From: Mycobacterium ostraviense
Lineage (GTDB): Bacteria > Actinomycetota > Actinomycetes > Mycobacteriales > Mycobacteriaceae
Length of the DNA stretch: 64,000 bases
Direction of reading: 5' to 3'
Assembly (NCBI RefSeq): GCF_002705925.1
Contig: NZ_NKRE01000001.1
Location: forward strand, 2,807,282-2,871,281
Below are positions 18,701 to 28,307 of this stretch, piece after piece; position 1 is the first letter of the stretch, and each line of letters begins with the position of its first letter. The notes under the pieces were generated by a model that saw nothing but the letters and a program-made list of their open reading frames with translations, had not been told where the DNA came from and did not search any database. Both the position numbers and the translations under genes were made by a program.

Positions 18701-20551
18701 GCCGACGGCGTCGCGATCGCGGTCGCCGCCGTCCCCGAGGGCCTACCATTGGTCGCCACCCTCTCACAGCTGGCCGCCGCGCAACGACTGACCGCGCGCG
18801 GCGCGCTGGTGCGTGCGCCGCGCACCATCGAAGCGCTGGGCCGGGTCGACACCATCTGCTTCGACAAGACCGGCACCTTGACCGAGAACCGGCTGCGGGT
18901 GGTGTGCGCCATTCCGGGTTCGGCCAGCCCGGAACAGGCGTTCCCCGACGCCGCCGACCCGCGCTCGGCGGCGGTGCTGCGGGCCGCCGCGCGCGCGTCC
19001 ACCCAGCCCCACGACGGGCAAGGACACGCTCACGCCACCGACGAGGCGATCCTCGTTGCGGCGAATTCCCTTGAGGTTCAAGATGATTCGGAATGGACTT
19101 TGGTGGCCGAGGTACCGTTCGAATCCAGTCGCGGCTATGCGGCGGCCATCGGCAAGACAGCTGACGACGACGCCCAGCCGGTGCTCATACTCAAGGGCGC
19201 CCCGGAGACGATTTTGCCGCGCTGCCGGTTCGCCGACCCTTCAAAGGAGCAGGCCGACCTCGAACATGCCGAGTCGCTGGTGCACAGCCTCGCCGAGCAG
19301 GGTTTGCGGGTGCTGGCAGTCGCCCGACGCCCGTGGGAGCACGACACCGCCGCCGACGACGACACCGACGCCGACGCCGTCGACGCCGCCGCCCACGATC
19401 TGGAACTGCTGGGCTATGTCGGCCTGGCCGACACCGCGCGCCCCTCGGCGCGGCCGTTGATCGAGGCGCTGCTGGACGCCGAGCGCCACGTGGTGCTGAT
19501 CACCGGCGACCATCCGGTCACCGCCCGGGCGATCGCCCGCCAGCTGGGCCTGCCGGCGGACGTGCGGGTGGTGACCGGAGCCGAACTGGCCAACCTCGAC
19601 GAGGACGGCTGCGCCAAAGTCGCCGCGGATGTGCAGGTATTCGCCCGGGTCAGCCCGGAACAAAAGGTACAGATCGTGGCCGCCCTGCAGCGCTGCGGCC
19701 GGGTGACCGCGATGGTCGGCGACGGCGCCAACGACGCCGCCGCCATCCGGATGGCCGACGTGGGTATCGGGGTGAGCGGTCGCGGTTCGTCGGCCGCCCG
19801 TGGTGCGGCCGACATCGTCTTGACCGACGACGACCTCAGCGTGCTGCTCGACGCGCTGGTCGAAGGCCGCAGCATGTGGGCAGGGGTACGCGACGCGGTC
19901 ACCATCCTGGTCGGCGGCAACGTCGGCGAGGTGCTGTTCACCATCATCGGGACCGCGTTCGGAGCCGGCCGCGCGCCGGTGGGCACGCGCCAACTGCTGC
20001 TGGTCAACCTGCTCACCGACATGTTCCCGGCCCTTGCCGTGGCCGTCACGTCGCAACACGCCGAACCCGACGAGGCCGAATACGAGTCCGAGGAAGAGGC
20101 CGAAGAGGCCCGTCGCGCCCATCGGCGGGCGGTGCTGACCGGCCCGACGCCCTCCCTCGACGCGCCGCTGATGCGCCAGATCGTCACCCGCGGCGCGGTC
20201 ACGGCCGCCGGCGCGACGGCCGCCTGGGCCATCGGCCGCTGGACACCGGGAACCGAACGCCGCACCGCGACAATGGGTTTGACCGCGCTGGTGACCACCC
20301 AGCTGGCGCAGACCCTGCTGACCCGACGGCACAGCCCCCTGGTCGTGGCAACCGCGCTGGGCAGCGCGGCCGTCTTGGTGGGCATCATCCAAACCCCGGT
20401 TGTCAGCCACTTTTTCGGATGCACACCGCTGGGGCCGGTCGCCTGGACGGGCGTGTTCGGCGCCACCACCGGAGCCACCGTCGTCTCGGTGCTCGCGCCG
20501 AAATGGTTGGCCGACACCATCGGCATCGCCGAAGACGACGATCAGGACTGA
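15713..20551 (+). CDS. ctpI: Large P-type cation-transporting ATPase CtpI
   Basis: A 1612-residue P-type ATPase, far longer than usual (700-900) because of an N-terminal extension of roughly 700 residues, as in mycobacterial CtpI (about 1630 residues from memory). The phosphorylation motif [10 protein letters not shown] has D1051. TGE is in DESLLTGESLPVGK, and the hinge motif is MVGDGANDAAAIRMADVGIG. The C-terminal membrane part resembles P2-type (Ca2+/Mg2+-like) pumps. AGGTGA precedes the ATG. The 3' end overlaps the convergent fadD by 10 bases. The transported ion is not established for CtpI. Neighbours match the Rv0107c region. Confidence 0.95.
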   Translation: MKVPGVADVVGGITGGAAQALRAGVSGVAGAVGAVEMLASPMLELIVPVVEAAAQSTGHALGMKNSATEGAGHLAPPMRWHSGRRVHLDLDPLLPFPRWHEHAAVLEEPVRRIPGIDKAHVEGALGRLVFELSPDADSDAVVDQVRETVCAVAADLTSTVSAPRTAPFADPGNPLAILVPLTAAAMDVVALGASVTGWFTRLPVAPRSARAAAALLNNQPRVVAVLESRLGRVGTDLALSASTAVASGLSQSVGTPLLNLAQRGLQLSEAAAHRQRWRAREPELASPGRPQAPVVPVISSSGPDSHAPRHNWAATAAGDASHIVVDGAIDAAIDTAKGSMAGPVETYVDQAANGSAIAAVGALLAGGGPAEAGEAILAGVPKAAHLGRQAFAAILGRGLANSGQLILDPGALRRLDRVKVVVIDGAALRGDHRAVLRARGDEPGWDDDRVYEVADALLHGEEAPEPDPDELPATGARLKWVRAQGPSAAPAQGLERADLLVDGESVGSVDVGWEVDPYAIALLQTAHRTGARVVLRHVAGTEDLAASVGATHPPGTPLLRLVRELRADRGPVLLITALHRDFASTDTLAALAIADVGVALDDPRAATPWTADIITGTDLADAVRILSALPVARSASESAVRLAQGGTTLAGLLLVTGDPRRTTNPLSLRRWFNPVNAAATTALVSGVLSAGKVLRLPDPTPQPLTAWHALDPEIVYSRLAGGSRPLAAEPGTPEWRRRLADLSYSPVLAPLRTPARNLVKLATATRHELADPLTPILAVGAAASAIVGSNVDALLVAGVMTINAITGGAQRLRAEAAAAELFAEQDQLVRRVVVPAVATTRRRLEAARTATRTVTVSAKSLRPGDVIDLAAPEVVPADARVLVAEDLEVDESLLTGESLPVGKQVDPVAVNDDDRASMLFEGSTIVAGRARAIVVATGVGTAAHRAISAVADVETSAGVQARLRELTSKVLPMTLAGGAAVTGLALLRRASLRQAVADGVAIAVAAVPEGLPLVATLSQLAAAQRLTARGALVRAPRTIEALGRVDTICFDKTGTLTENRLRVVCAIPGSASPEQAFPDAADPRSAAVLRAAARASTQPHDGQGHAHATDEAILVAANSLEVQDDSEWTLVAEVPFESSRGYAAAIGKTADDDAQPVLILKGAPETILPRCRFADPSKEQADLEHAESLVHSLAEQGLRVLAVARRPWEHDTAADDDTDADAVDAAAHDLELLGYVGLADTARPSARPLIEALLDAERHVVLITGDHPVTARAIARQLGLPADVRVVTGAELANLDEDGCAKVAADVQVFARVSPEQKVQIVAALQRCGRVTAMVGDGANDAAAIRMADVGIGVSGRGSSAARGAADIVLTDDDLSVLLDALVEGRSMWAGVRDAVTILVGGNVGEVLFTIIGTAFGAGRAPVGTRQLLLVNLLTDMFPALAVAVTSQHAEPDEAEYESEEEAEEARRAHRRAVLTGPTPSLDAPLMRQIVTRGAVTAAGATAAWAIGRWTPGTERRTATMGLTALVTTQLAQTLLTRRHSPLVVATALGSAAVLVGIIQTPVVSHFFGCTPLGPVAWTGVFGATTGATVVSVLAPKWLADTIGIAEDDDQD

Positions 20552-22128
20552 GTTTCGGGGCGGGCGAGGGTCATCAGCTCCTTGCGCAGCACCTTGCCGG
20601 TCGTATTGCGCGGGATGCGGTCGACGACGTGAATGTCTCTGGGCTGCTCGAATCGAGAAACCTTGCCCTTCACGTACTCCCGGATCTCCTCCGGGTCGAT
20701 CTCGCGGTCCGGCCGGGCAACGATGAACGCGGCCAACCGATGACCGAACCGTTCGTCGGGAACACCGACGACCGCGTTCTCGGCGATGTCGGGGTGTTGG
20801 GCGAGAGCATTTTCCAGGGCACGCGGATAGACGTTCTCGCCACCCGAGAGGATCATGTCGTCTTCCCGCCCGACGATGTACAGCCGGCCTGACTCGTCGA
20901 GGTAACCCATGTCGCCGGTGCTGGTCATGCCGTCGATGACGGCTTTGGCACCGCCACCGGTATAGCCGTCGGATTTCAGTTCACCGCCGACGAAGATCCG
21001 CCCGGTGACCCGGGGCCCGACCGGGCGGCCGTTTCGGTCGAAGATGCGGACCGGGCAACCCGCGACGGGCCTGCCCACCGTCTCCGGGGCAGCCCGTAAC
21101 TCCGCCGGGGTGGCCAAGGATCCGATGCCGACCTCGGTGGAGCCGTAAAGGTTGTAGAGGATGTCACCGTAGGTATCCATGAACCGTCGCGCCAGGCCGG
21201 GATCGAGCCGGTCTCCGCTGGAGATCACCACCCGCAGGCACGGAACCGGGTTTCGCGCCCGTACCCGCTGGGGCAGATCCAGGATGCGGGCCAGCATGAC
21301 CGGGACCGCGCTCAGCGCGTCGGCCCGATGCAGCGACGCTTGCGCCAGCGCGGCTTCGGCATCGAAGCGTCGCCGGGTCAGCACCGTGCCGCCGAGACCG
21401 ATGGTCAGCATCAGCATGCCGAAGCCCAGCCCGTGAAACATCGGCGTGGCCAAGGCCATCCGCGAGCCGACGCGCAGCCGGGTGCGCTCCAGAACTGTCA
21501 CCCCGACGCCCAGCCCCGAGCTCACCCTGGGGGTGCGCGGCACCCCCTTGGGCACACCCGTCGTACCCGAAGTCAACAGGATGATCCGGCCCGACGCGAC
21601 AACCTCGGGCCGCGCGCCACTGCGCATGGTGGTGACCGTCTGCGGATCGATTACCGTTGCCGACCCCCCGGTTTCGAAGATTTGGTCGGCGAATTCCTTG
21701 TCGCACAGCATTATTCGGATTTGGTGGGCACTCAGCGCGACCGCCAGCGCAGTGCTGCGGAATTCGGTGTTCACCAACACCACATCGGCGCCCACCAGGC
21801 TCGCGGCAAATACCGCCGTGACGAAACTGCGTCCGTTGCGGCACATCACGCCCACCGCCTGCCCGGCCCCGGCGCCGGCATCCGAGAGCTCGTGGGCAAT
21901 CGATTCGGTCATCGACTGCAGTTCGCGGTAACTCAGCGCGCCGTCGTCGTCGATGATCGCGGTGCGGTCCGGCCATCGCGCCGCGGCGACGGCGAGCAGG
22001 GTGTAGAGATTCATCCCACCCCGATACAGCTCGCGGACCAGGCGCAACAGCGCAACCGGGGCCGGCGGACCGAGCAGTCCGGAAAACAGCACCGCCCGAG
22101 CCGCCGTGCTGACCACGCTGCTGACCAT
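20542..22128 (-). CDS. Long-chain fatty acyl-CoA/AMP ligase (FadD family)
   Basis: About 528 residues from ATG 22128, preceded by AAGGTGA; an upstream in-frame ATG at 22176 would overlap the SDR. Motifs: IILLTSGTTGVPKGVPRT (ATP-binding), LYNLYGSTEVG, YLDESGRLYIVGREDDMILS with SGGENVYPRALENAL, and RIPRNTTGKVLRKEL with the catalytic Lys. The N-terminus is hydrophobic. It activates a fatty acid for degradation or for lipid synthesis. It lies 2 bases after the SDR stop in a minus-strand operon with an SDR and an MpaB-like oxygenase, which suggests modification of a fatty or isoprenoid substrate. Confidence 0.9.
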   Translation of the reverse strand: MVSSVVSTAARAVLFSGLLGPPAPVALLRLVRELYRGGMNLYTLLAVAAARWPDRTAIIDDDGALSYRELQSMTESIAHELSDAGAGAGQAVGVMCRNGRSFVTAVFAASLVGADVVLVNTEFRSTALAVALSAHQIRIMLCDKEFADQIFETGGSATVIDPQTVTTMRSGARPEVVASGRIILLTSGTTGVPKGVPRTPRVSSGLGVGVTVLERTRLRVGSRMALATPMFHGLGFGMLMLTIGLGGTVLTRRRFDAEAALAQASLHRADALSAVPVMLARILDLPQRVRARNPVPCLRVVISSGDRLDPGLARRFMDTYGDILYNLYGSTEVGIGSLATPAELRAAPETVGRPVAGCPVRIFDRNGRPVGPRVTGRIFVGGELKSDGYTGGGAKAVIDGMTSTGDMGYLDESGRLYIVGREDDMILSGGENVYPRALENALAQHPDIAENAVVGVPDERFGHRLAAFIVARPDREIDPEEIREYVKGKVSRFEQPRDIHVVDRIPRNTTGKVLRKELMTLARPETQS

Positions 22129-22130
22129 CG

Positions 22131-23039
22131 TCACCTTTCCGTCCGGGCCGAGCCGGCGAAGAACCGCCGGTGCCACAACCCTGCGGCCCGTTCGGCCGGT
22201 CCGGCCAGCAACACCGAGGCAAGTTCGGCGGGCCAGAGCCAGAGTGGCTCGATGGTTCGGGGCCGCTCGATGATCGCTTTGGCGATGGCATCGGCGGCCT
22301 CATCGGGATACAGGCCGGGAAGTCGCCCCAGGATGGGTGTGGGTTCGATCATCCGGGTGCGCACCAGTGCAAAGTAGACCGACGTCACATCCACACCATC
22401 GACGTGCAACTCCGGTGAAACGCTGCGCAACCAGCGATCGAAAGCTCCTTTGGAGGCCTGGTAGGCGCCCCATTGCGGGCCGGGCGCCACGCGTACCCCG
22501 ACGCTGGAGACGTTGACGATGTGCCCGCGGCCGGTCTCACGCATCGCCGGCAGCAGTCCCAGCAATAGCCAGATCGGCCCCAGGTAATTGATGTCGATGG
22601 TGCGCTGAAAGTCGTGCGGCCGGTCGTACTGGTCGTGCAGCGACCGGCGCAGCGACTTGCCCGCGTTGCTCACCACGATGTCCAGCGGCCCGTGGTTCTC
22701 GTTGATGTGCTTGGTCAGCACGCTGACGGCTGCCTCGTCGCTGAGATCGGCCGGATAGGCGACCGCTGCGCCGCCGCCGGCGTTGATGGCCGCCGCAACA
22801 TCGTCGAGCCTCTCGACCGATCGGGCCACGATCAGCACGGTCGCTCCGGCCGCGGCCAGCTTGCGCGCGGTGGCCTCGCCGATACCGTAGGACGCGCCGG
22901 TCACCAACACGGTCTTGCCGGAGACGGCGCCGCGCAGTTTGTCGGGATCCGATAGGCGCGCCGGGTTGGCCAGTCTGGTGCCGGCCTGTTCAAAGGCCTT
23001 TTCACAGGCCTCCATCACCGTCCGTGCTGCCAAATTCAT
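22131..23039 (-). CDS. SDR-family oxidoreductase (acyl-reductase-like)
   Basis: About 302 residues from ATG 23039 (MNLAARTVMEACEKAFEQAG). Rossmann motif KTVLVTGASYGIGEATARKL, VSNAGKSLRR, active-site IVNVSSVGVRV and YQASKGAFDRW. A C-terminal hydrophobic patch (LWLWPAELASVLLAG) is common in SDRs that act on lipids or CoA esters. In one operon with fadD (2-base gap downstream) and the MpaB-like gene (100 bases upstream). Possible role: reduction of a fatty acyl or keto-lipid. Confidence 0.88.
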   Translation of the reverse strand: MNLAARTVMEACEKAFEQAGTRLANPARLSDPDKLRGAVSGKTVLVTGASYGIGEATARKLAAAGATVLIVARSVERLDDVAAAINAGGGAAVAYPADLSDEAAVSVLTKHINENHGPLDIVVSNAGKSLRRSLHDQYDRPHDFQRTIDINYLGPIWLLLGLLPAMRETGRGHIVNVSSVGVRVAPGPQWGAYQASKGAFDRWLRSVSPELHVDGVDVTSVYFALVRTRMIEPTPILGRLPGLYPDEAADAIAKAIIERPRTIEPLWLWPAELASVLLAGPAERAAGLWHRRFFAGSARTER

Positions 23040-23139
23040 TGGACCGGATCCCTTGATTGCGTTTTCACTATCTTGCCTATCTTGGCAATCTTGGCCCACG
23101 GCCGCCATCGCGGTGCAAGGGGCTCCCGCCTGTTGCGTT

Positions 23140-24087
23140 TTACCCTGTCCCGCGGCGGTTGTGCAGCTTGCGCGGGTCGACGCCGCAGCGGCCCCACGCG
23201 TCGGCGGCCCACGGGGCGTAGACCAGCCTCAGCGGTAGCCGATTGATCAGCGGATTCACCGCCCGGACTACCGCCGCGAACCGCTGGAATCGCCTCTCCT
23301 TCCTGGCATCCCAGTCCAGGTCGCAGACGCCGCGCATTTGCGGCGGCAATGTCCCCACGATGACCAGCCGCGCGTAGGCGTTCAGTGGCGCGGACAGGAC
23401 CGTCCAGATCCGGCCGGGAACCTTGCGCGGACCCGGGATCCCTTTGCGGAGGTAACCGGTGCCGTACCGGACCGTCTGGTGCGGGACGAACCGGTCGAGC
23501 ATGCCCTCCCAGTAGGTGCGGAACTCGTCGTAGGTCTGCGGCTGGCCGCGATCGCTGACGCCGTAAAGGCGGTACCAGGTCTTGCTTTCCTCGAAGATCT
23601 GCTCCTTTTCCGCGTGGGACAGCCGTCGGATGAACATGTCCGCCGTGTAGAGGATCTGGTCGACGAAGGTGGCATGGGCCCAGTAGAACAACTCCGGGTT
23701 AAGCGCGTGATACCTCGAGCCGTCGCTGATGGTGCCTTTGATCGACTTGTGGAAGTCACGCACCGTGCGGCCCCAGGCGACGGGATCCTCGGAGTACACC
23801 GTTTTCATCAGTGGCGGTGCCGTCCGCTTGGCCCGGCCCACGGTGTCGCTGAAAATCACCGAATGATCGAAGACCCCCTGAGCGAGCTGCTCGATGCAGT
23901 TTTCGGTGCCCGCGACCCGCTGGAAGCCGAAGATTTGGGTGCGGTAGTCGCCGTAGAACTTCCAGATCAGCGAATCCGGGCCCAGCCGCGGCGACGCCGT
24001 GTGGTCATCGGGTTGGTCGGAGAGCACCGGCACCGCTTCCCGCACACCGGTGTCGAATCTCGCGCCAGCGGTCAATTCAGCCGTCAT
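23140..24087 (-). CDS. Oxygenase MpaB / rubber-oxygenase-like (DUF2236) protein
   Basis: About 315 residues from ATG 24087 (MTAELTAGARFDTGV). Family hallmarks: DSLIWKFYGDYRTQIFG, VFDHSVIFSD, VRDFHKSIKGTISDGSRYHA, FYWAHATFVDQILYTAD and YDEFRTYWEGMLDRFVPHQT. These contain the conserved histidines that bind haem in the latex-clearing and MpaB oxygenases. Related mycobacterial genes are many and mostly uncharacterised. It is the first gene of the operon with SDR and fadD and is divergent from a TetR gene, which is likely its repressor. Confidence 0.85.
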   Translation of the reverse strand: MTAELTAGARFDTGVREAVPVLSDQPDDHTASPRLGPDSLIWKFYGDYRTQIFGFQRVAGTENCIEQLAQGVFDHSVIFSDTVGRAKRTAPPLMKTVYSEDPVAWGRTVRDFHKSIKGTISDGSRYHALNPELFYWAHATFVDQILYTADMFIRRLSHAEKEQIFEESKTWYRLYGVSDRGQPQTYDEFRTYWEGMLDRFVPHQTVRYGTGYLRKGIPGPRKVPGRIWTVLSAPLNAYARLVIVGTLPPQMRGVCDLDWDARKERRFQRFAAVVRAVNPLINRLPLRLVYAPWAADAWGRCGVDPRKLHNRRGTG

Positions 24088-24118
24088 CGAACCTCCGCGC
24101 CGCAGCCTGACGAAGCAG

Positions 24119-24159
24119 TGACACAATTCTGTTTCTTTGTATCAACGCTAGCCGGCTAG
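24119..24159. promoter_or_regulatory. Inverted repeats between MpaB-like gene and tetR
   Basis: TGACACAA (24119-24126) and TTGTATCA (24137-24144) form near-perfect arms around 10 bases, and CTAGCCGGCTAG (24148-24159) is a perfect 12-base palindrome. They lie between the divergent MpaB-like gene (start 24087) and tetR (start 24240), where a TetR operator is expected. Which one is the real site is not known. Confidence 0.5.
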
Positions 24160-24239
24160 GTGAACGTCGGCAACGCTGCGTCCACAACGCGAGCCGGCCG
24201 GATGGACGTCGGCAATCTCGATGGCAGGGCAGAACTATC

Positions 24240-24845
24240 ATGCAGTCCAGGATGGGCGCCGAAACGAGCACCGACAGGGCCGAGTCGATCACCGGCCTGG
24301 ACCGAACCATCCTGGACACCGCCCGCACGGTGTTCGAAACCTACGGCCTGCGCCGGGCCAACATCGAAGACGTCGCGGCGCGCGCCGGAGTGAGCCGCAG
24401 CACCATCTATCGACGCTTCCCCACCAAGGACGAGCTCTTCGAACGCGTCGTGCGCCGCGAGGCCGAACTGTTCTTCACCACGCTCGACAACGCCACCGAC
24501 GGCCTCGATCCGCAGCAGGCGGTGATCGAGGCGTTCACCCTCGGGGTGCGACTGATCAAAGACTCGCCGCTGTATGCGCGCATCGCCGAGAGCGAACCCG
24601 AGCTGTTCGGCATGTTCTCCCGGTCGCATGTGTTCCCGATCGGCCAATTCGCCGACGGGATCGCCCGCACGCTGCGGCGCTGCGGTGCCGGCATTCCCGA
24701 CGCCGACCTCGCCAACATCGCCGACATCCTGCTGCGCGTGGCCGTCGGCATCATCATGTTCCCCACCGACCGCCTCGACACCTCCGACGACGCGGCCGTC
24801 CGCGACTACGCCGCCCGCTATCTCGTCCCGATCGTCAGCGGGTAG
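24240..24845 (+). CDS. TetR-family transcriptional regulator
   Basis: A 201-residue regulator. The N-terminal HTH is [20 protein letters not shown], then [20 protein letters not shown]. The helical C-terminal ligand domain has no recognisable specificity. ATG 24252 is an alternative start. It is divergent from the MpaB/SDR/fadD operon and 2 bases before the cyclase-like gene, so it probably represses the lipid operon and itself. Confidence 0.9.
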   Translation: MQSRMGAETSTDRAESITGLDRTILDTARTVFETYGLRRANIEDVAARAGVSRSTIYRRFPTKDELFERVVRREAELFFTTLDNATDGLDPQQAVIEAFTLGVRLIKDSPLYARIAESEPELFGMFSRSHVFPIGQFADGIARTLRRCGAGIPDADLANIADILLRVAVGIIMFPTDRLDTSDDAAVRDYAARYLVPIVSG

Positions 24846-24847
24846 CC

Positions 24848-25624
24848 GTGTCGCAGGTGCCCCCCACTCCCAGGACCCGCTACGCCAGATGCGGGGACCT
24901 GGACATCGCCTACCAGGTGCTCGGCGACGGTCCGATCGACCTGCTCGTCGTGCCGGGGCCGACCATTCCGGTCGACACGATCGACACCGAGCCGTCGATG
25001 TACCGCTTTCACCGGCGGCTGGCCTCGTTCAGCCGGATGATCCGATTCGACCATCGCGGGGTCGGCCTGTCGTCTCGCGTTCCGTCGGCGGAGATGCTCG
25101 GCCCCAAGTTCTGGGCCGCGGACGCGGTCGCGGTCATGGATGCCGTGGGATGCGAGCGGGCCACGGTCTTCGCGTCCGGCTTCACCGCGACGACGGCGCT
25201 GCTCGACAACCATGACACCCTGGTCCGTCACGAAATCCAGCGATTCGGCGGGCAGGAGGTGAATACCGCCGGCGACGGGTTCGTCGCGACGTTCAACAGC
25301 CCCAGCGCGGCGATCGCCTGCGCGGCCGACGTTGTCGGCGCGGTCCGGGTGCTCGGCATCGAGGTCAGAGTCGGCATCCACGCCGGTGAAGTCGAGGTGC
25401 GCGGCGCCCGCAAAGGCCACCACGGCGACGTCGCCGGCATGGCCGTGCACATCGGCGCGCGGGTCATGGCGCTCGCCGAACCCGGCGAAGTGCTGGTGTC
25501 CTCGACGGTGCGCGACATCGTCACCGGCTCCAAGCACACCTTCGCCGAGCGCGGTGACCACGATCTCAAAGGTGTGCCGGGCCGGTGGCGGCTGTACGCA
25601 CTGGTCAGCGAGCATTCCCGGTAG
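24848..25624 (+). CDS. Internally deleted alpha/beta-hydrolase-adenylyl cyclase protein
   Basis: 258 residues from GTG 24848. Residues 1-~115 are the start of an alpha/beta hydrolase ([53 protein letters not shown]). The frame then runs directly into the middle of a class III cyclase domain: [57 protein letters not shown]. Full-length relatives have about 150 more hydrolase residues and the FTDIVGST strand with the first metal-binding Asp; both are absent. The junction is in frame, so a protein can be made, but cyclase activity on its own is unlikely. It is probably cotranscribed with tetR. Confidence 0.8.
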   Translation: MSQVPPTPRTRYARCGDLDIAYQVLGDGPIDLLVVPGPTIPVDTIDTEPSMYRFHRRLASFSRMIRFDHRGVGLSSRVPSAEMLGPKFWAADAVAVMDAVGCERATVFASGFTATTALLDNHDTLVRHEIQRFGGQEVNTAGDGFVATFNSPSAAIACAADVVGAVRVLGIEVRVGIHAGEVEVRGARKGHHGDVAGMAVHIGARVMALAEPGEVLVSSTVRDIVTGSKHTFAERGDHDLKGVPGRWRLYALVSEHSR

Positions 25625-25650
25625 CGGGAACCGATTGGCGCCGGTGTCCG

Positions 25651-25717
25651 ACTTGTAGGCTGACAAGTGCACTAACACCAATCCAAGCCAATCCAAGCCG
25701 ATTCGAGCCGATCCGAG
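25651..25717. promoter_or_regulatory. Palindrome and 10-bp tandem repeat upstream of ctpB
   Basis: ACTTGT-AGGCTG-ACAAGT (25651-25668) is an inverted repeat with perfect 6-base arms. It is followed at 25678-25717 by four 10-base units: CCAATCCAAG twice, then CCGATTCGAG and CCGATCCGAG. The last unit abuts the GAGGAGGG ribosome-binding region of ctpB (GTG 25725). The palindrome is a candidate metal-responsive operator. It does not resemble the CsoR box I remember. Confidence 0.45.
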
Positions 25718-25724
25718 GAGGGCC

Positions 25725-27971
25725 GTGGCGGCTCCAGTTGTGGGGGACTCCGACCTCGGTTCCGTGCGGCCGTCGCCGACGTATATCCAGCTCGATATTG
25801 GCGGAATGTCCTGCGCCGCCTGCGCGAGCCGGGTCGAATCGAAGCTGAACAAGGTTCCCGGGGTGCGGGCATCGGTCAACTTCGCCACCCGGGTCGCGAC
25901 GATCGATGCCGTCGGCCTGGCGGCCGACGAGCTGTGCCAGGTGGTCGAGAGCGCCGGATACCACGCGGTGCCGCATACGGAGTCGGCCACCGACGAGCGT
26001 GATCCTGACGCCGAGCATGCCCGCAAACTGTTATGGCGGCTGCTGGTGGCAGCGGTGCTCTTCGTGCCGCTGGCCGATTTGTCGACCATGTGCGCGCTCG
26101 TGCCGTCCACCAGGTTCCCCGGCTGGGGGTATGTGCTGACCGCGCTGGCCGCCCCCATCGTGACGTGGGCCGCCTGGCCCTTCCACTCGGCGGCGCTGCG
26201 GAACGCGCGGCACCGGACCGCGTCGATGGAAACGCTCATCTCGGTGGGCATCACGGCGGCCACCGCCTGGTCGCTGTCGACCGTGTTCATCGACAAGCAT
26301 CCGCGGGAAAGCAGCGGAATCTGGCAGGCGATCCTCAACAGCGACTCCATCTATCTCGAGGTCGCCGCCGGAGTCACGGTCTTCGTCCTGGCCGGCCGGT
26401 ACTTCGAGGCCCGCGCCAAATCCAAGGCTGGCAGCGCGTTGCGCGCGCTGGCCGCGCTGGGCGCCAAGGATGTGACGGTGCTGTTGCCCGATGGAGCCGA
26501 ACTGGTGATCCCGGCCGGCGAACTCAAGAGGCAGCAGCGCTTCGTGACCCGTCCCGGCGAAACCATCGCCGCCGACGGGGTCGTCGTCGACGGCACCGCG
26601 GCAATCGACATGAGCGCGATGACCGGCGAGGCCAAGCCGGTCCGGGCGGCTCCGGACTCCCCGGTCCTGGGCGGCACCGTCGTGCTGGACGGCCGCCTGG
26701 TCATCGAGGCCACCGCCGTGGGCGCCGATACCCAGTTCGCCGCAATGGTTCGCCTCGTCGAGGAAGCACAGGCGCAGAAGGCCGGCGCGCAGCGCCTGGC
26801 CGACCGGATTTCGGCGGTGTTCGTGCCGGTGGTCTTTGCCATCGCGATCGTGGCCGGTGGGTGCTGGCTCCTCAGCGGGGCCGGTGCGGACCGGGCATTC
26901 TCGGTGACGCTCGGGGTGCTGGTAATCGCCTGCCCGTGTGCGCTGGGGCTGGCCACCCCGACGGCGATGATGGTGGCCTCCGGGCGGGGTGCGCAGCTGG
27001 GAATTTTCATCAAGGGATATCGGGCGCTGGAAACCATCCACGGCATCGACACCGTGGTGTTCGACAAGACCGGCACCTTGACCGTAGGCCAGTTGCGGGT
27101 GAGCACGGTGACGACGACCGGCGGGCGGGATTGCGCGGAGGTCCTGGAGCTTGCCGCCGCCGTGGAAGCGGCCTCCGAGCATGCGGTGGCGACCGCCATT
27201 GTCGCGGCGTCGCCGGCGCCGGCTCCAGTCGCCGAGTTCGCCGCGGTGGCCGGATGCGGCGTGTCGGGAATTGTCGACGGCCACCGCGTCGAAGTCGGCA
27301 AGCCATGCTGGATCACCCGCGAGACACCGTCCGACGCCTCGCTGGACGGTGCCCGCCGCGAAGGCGAGTCACGCGGCGAGACAGTAGTTTTCGTGTCGGT
27401 GGACGGCGTGGCCTGCGCCGCCGTCACCATCGCCGACACGGTCAAGGAGTCGGCGGCCGACGCGGTCCGCGCACTACGCAGCCGAGGGCTGCAGACCATC
27501 CTGCTCACCGGCGACAATCAGGCCGTGGGCGATGCGGTCGCCGCCCGGGTCGGCATCGACACCGCCATCGCCGATGTGCTGCCCGAGGGCAAAGTCAGCG
27601 TGATCCAGCGGCTGCGCGACCAGGGACATGCCGTCGCCATGGTCGGCGACGGCATCAACGACGGTCCGGCCCTGGCAGGTGCCGACCTGGGACTGGCGAT
27701 CGGGCGTGGCACCGACGTGGCGATCGGTGCGGCCGACATCATCCTGGTTCGCGACGACCTGCACATCGTCCCGCAGACACTGGATCTGGCGCGCGCCACC
27801 TTGCGGACCATCCGGATGAACATGATCTGGGCGTTCGGCTACAACGTCGCCGCCATCCCAATCGCCGCCGCCGGCCTGCTCAACCCGCTGATCGCCGGTG
27901 CGGCCATGGCGTTCTCGTCGTTCTTCGTGGTGTCAAACAGCCTGCGGCTACGTAACTTTGGGAGTCAATGA
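25725..27971 (+). CDS. ctpB: Copper-type P1B ATPase CtpB
   Basis: A 748-residue P1B ATPase. The N-terminal heavy-metal domain has GMSCAACAS (C30/C33). Six to eight membrane segments follow, with the CPC ion motif at 403-405 ([13 protein letters not shown]). The TGE loop is [11 protein letters not shown]; the phosphorylation site is [12 protein letters not shown] (D447); the hinge is [18 protein letters not shown]. The N-terminus [11 protein letters not shown] and the sequence through [12 protein letters not shown] match M. tuberculosis CtpB as I remember it. It exports or delivers Cu+ across the inner membrane. The stop overlaps the start of a small HMA protein (ATGA), so the two are coupled. 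Confidence 0.95.
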   Translation: MAAPVVGDSDLGSVRPSPTYIQLDIGGMSCAACASRVESKLNKVPGVRASVNFATRVATIDAVGLAADELCQVVESAGYHAVPHTESATDERDPDAEHARKLLWRLLVAAVLFVPLADLSTMCALVPSTRFPGWGYVLTALAAPIVTWAAWPFHSAALRNARHRTASMETLISVGITAATAWSLSTVFIDKHPRESSGIWQAILNSDSIYLEVAAGVTVFVLAGRYFEARAKSKAGSALRALAALGAKDVTVLLPDGAELVIPAGELKRQQRFVTRPGETIAADGVVVDGTAAIDMSAMTGEAKPVRAAPDSPVLGGTVVLDGRLVIEATAVGADTQFAAMVRLVEEAQAQKAGAQRLADRISAVFVPVVFAIAIVAGGCWLLSGAGADRAFSVTLGVLVIACPCALGLATPTAMMVASGRGAQLGIFIKGYRALETIHGIDTVVFDKTGTLTVGQLRVSTVTTTGGRDCAEVLELAAAVEAASEHAVATAIVAASPAPAPVAEFAAVAGCGVSGIVDGHRVEVGKPCWITRETPSDASLDGARREGESRGETVVFVSVDGVACAAVTIADTVKESAADAVRALRSRGLQTILLTGDNQAVGDAVAARVGIDTAIADVLPEGKVSVIQRLRDQGHAVAMVGDGINDGPALAGADLGLAIGRGTDVAIGAADIILVRDDLHIVPQTLDLARATLRTIRMNMIWAFGYNVAAIPIAAAGLLNPLIAGAAMAFSSFFVVSNSLRLRNFGSQ

Positions 27972-28195
27972 TGGCCGAACAGACATTCTCCGTCGACGGA
28001 CTGCGGTGTGCGGGGTGCGTCGACACCGTCACCAGCGCGCTAACATCCCTGGAGCCCGTCACTTCCGTCGCCGTCGATCTGGATGCCGACGGCCCGTCGA
28101 CAGTGCGGATTTCGGCCGAGGTGGAACTCACCCGCGAGCAGGTGCAAGCGGCACTGTCGGGGAGTGGCGACTTTTCCGTCTTGGGCCAGGGGTAG
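27968..28195 (+). CDS. Small heavy-metal-associated (HMA) domain protein, CopZ-like
   Basis: A 75-residue single HMA domain: [20 protein letters not shown] with C14 and C17 as metal ligands, then a beta-alpha-beta pattern to GDFSVLGQG. It is coupled to ctpB by a 4-base overlap (ATG 27971 also possible). The pairing of a CxxC chaperone and a P1B ATPase implies copper hand-over to CtpB. The loop has Leu-Arg before the Cys instead of the commoner Met-x-Cys. Confidence 0.88.
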   Translation: MMAEQTFSVDGLRCAGCVDTVTSALTSLEPVTSVAVDLDADGPSTVRISAEVELTREQVQAALSGSGDFSVLGQG

Positions 28196-28307
28196 CGCCC
28201 ATGCTGATCTAGTCACCGCGCTGCGCGGAGTCCCGGACCAGGCGACCACATCATTCACATGGAACCCAAGCCGATCCGGTGCGCATTTTGCTCGCCTCAC
28301 TCGGAAT

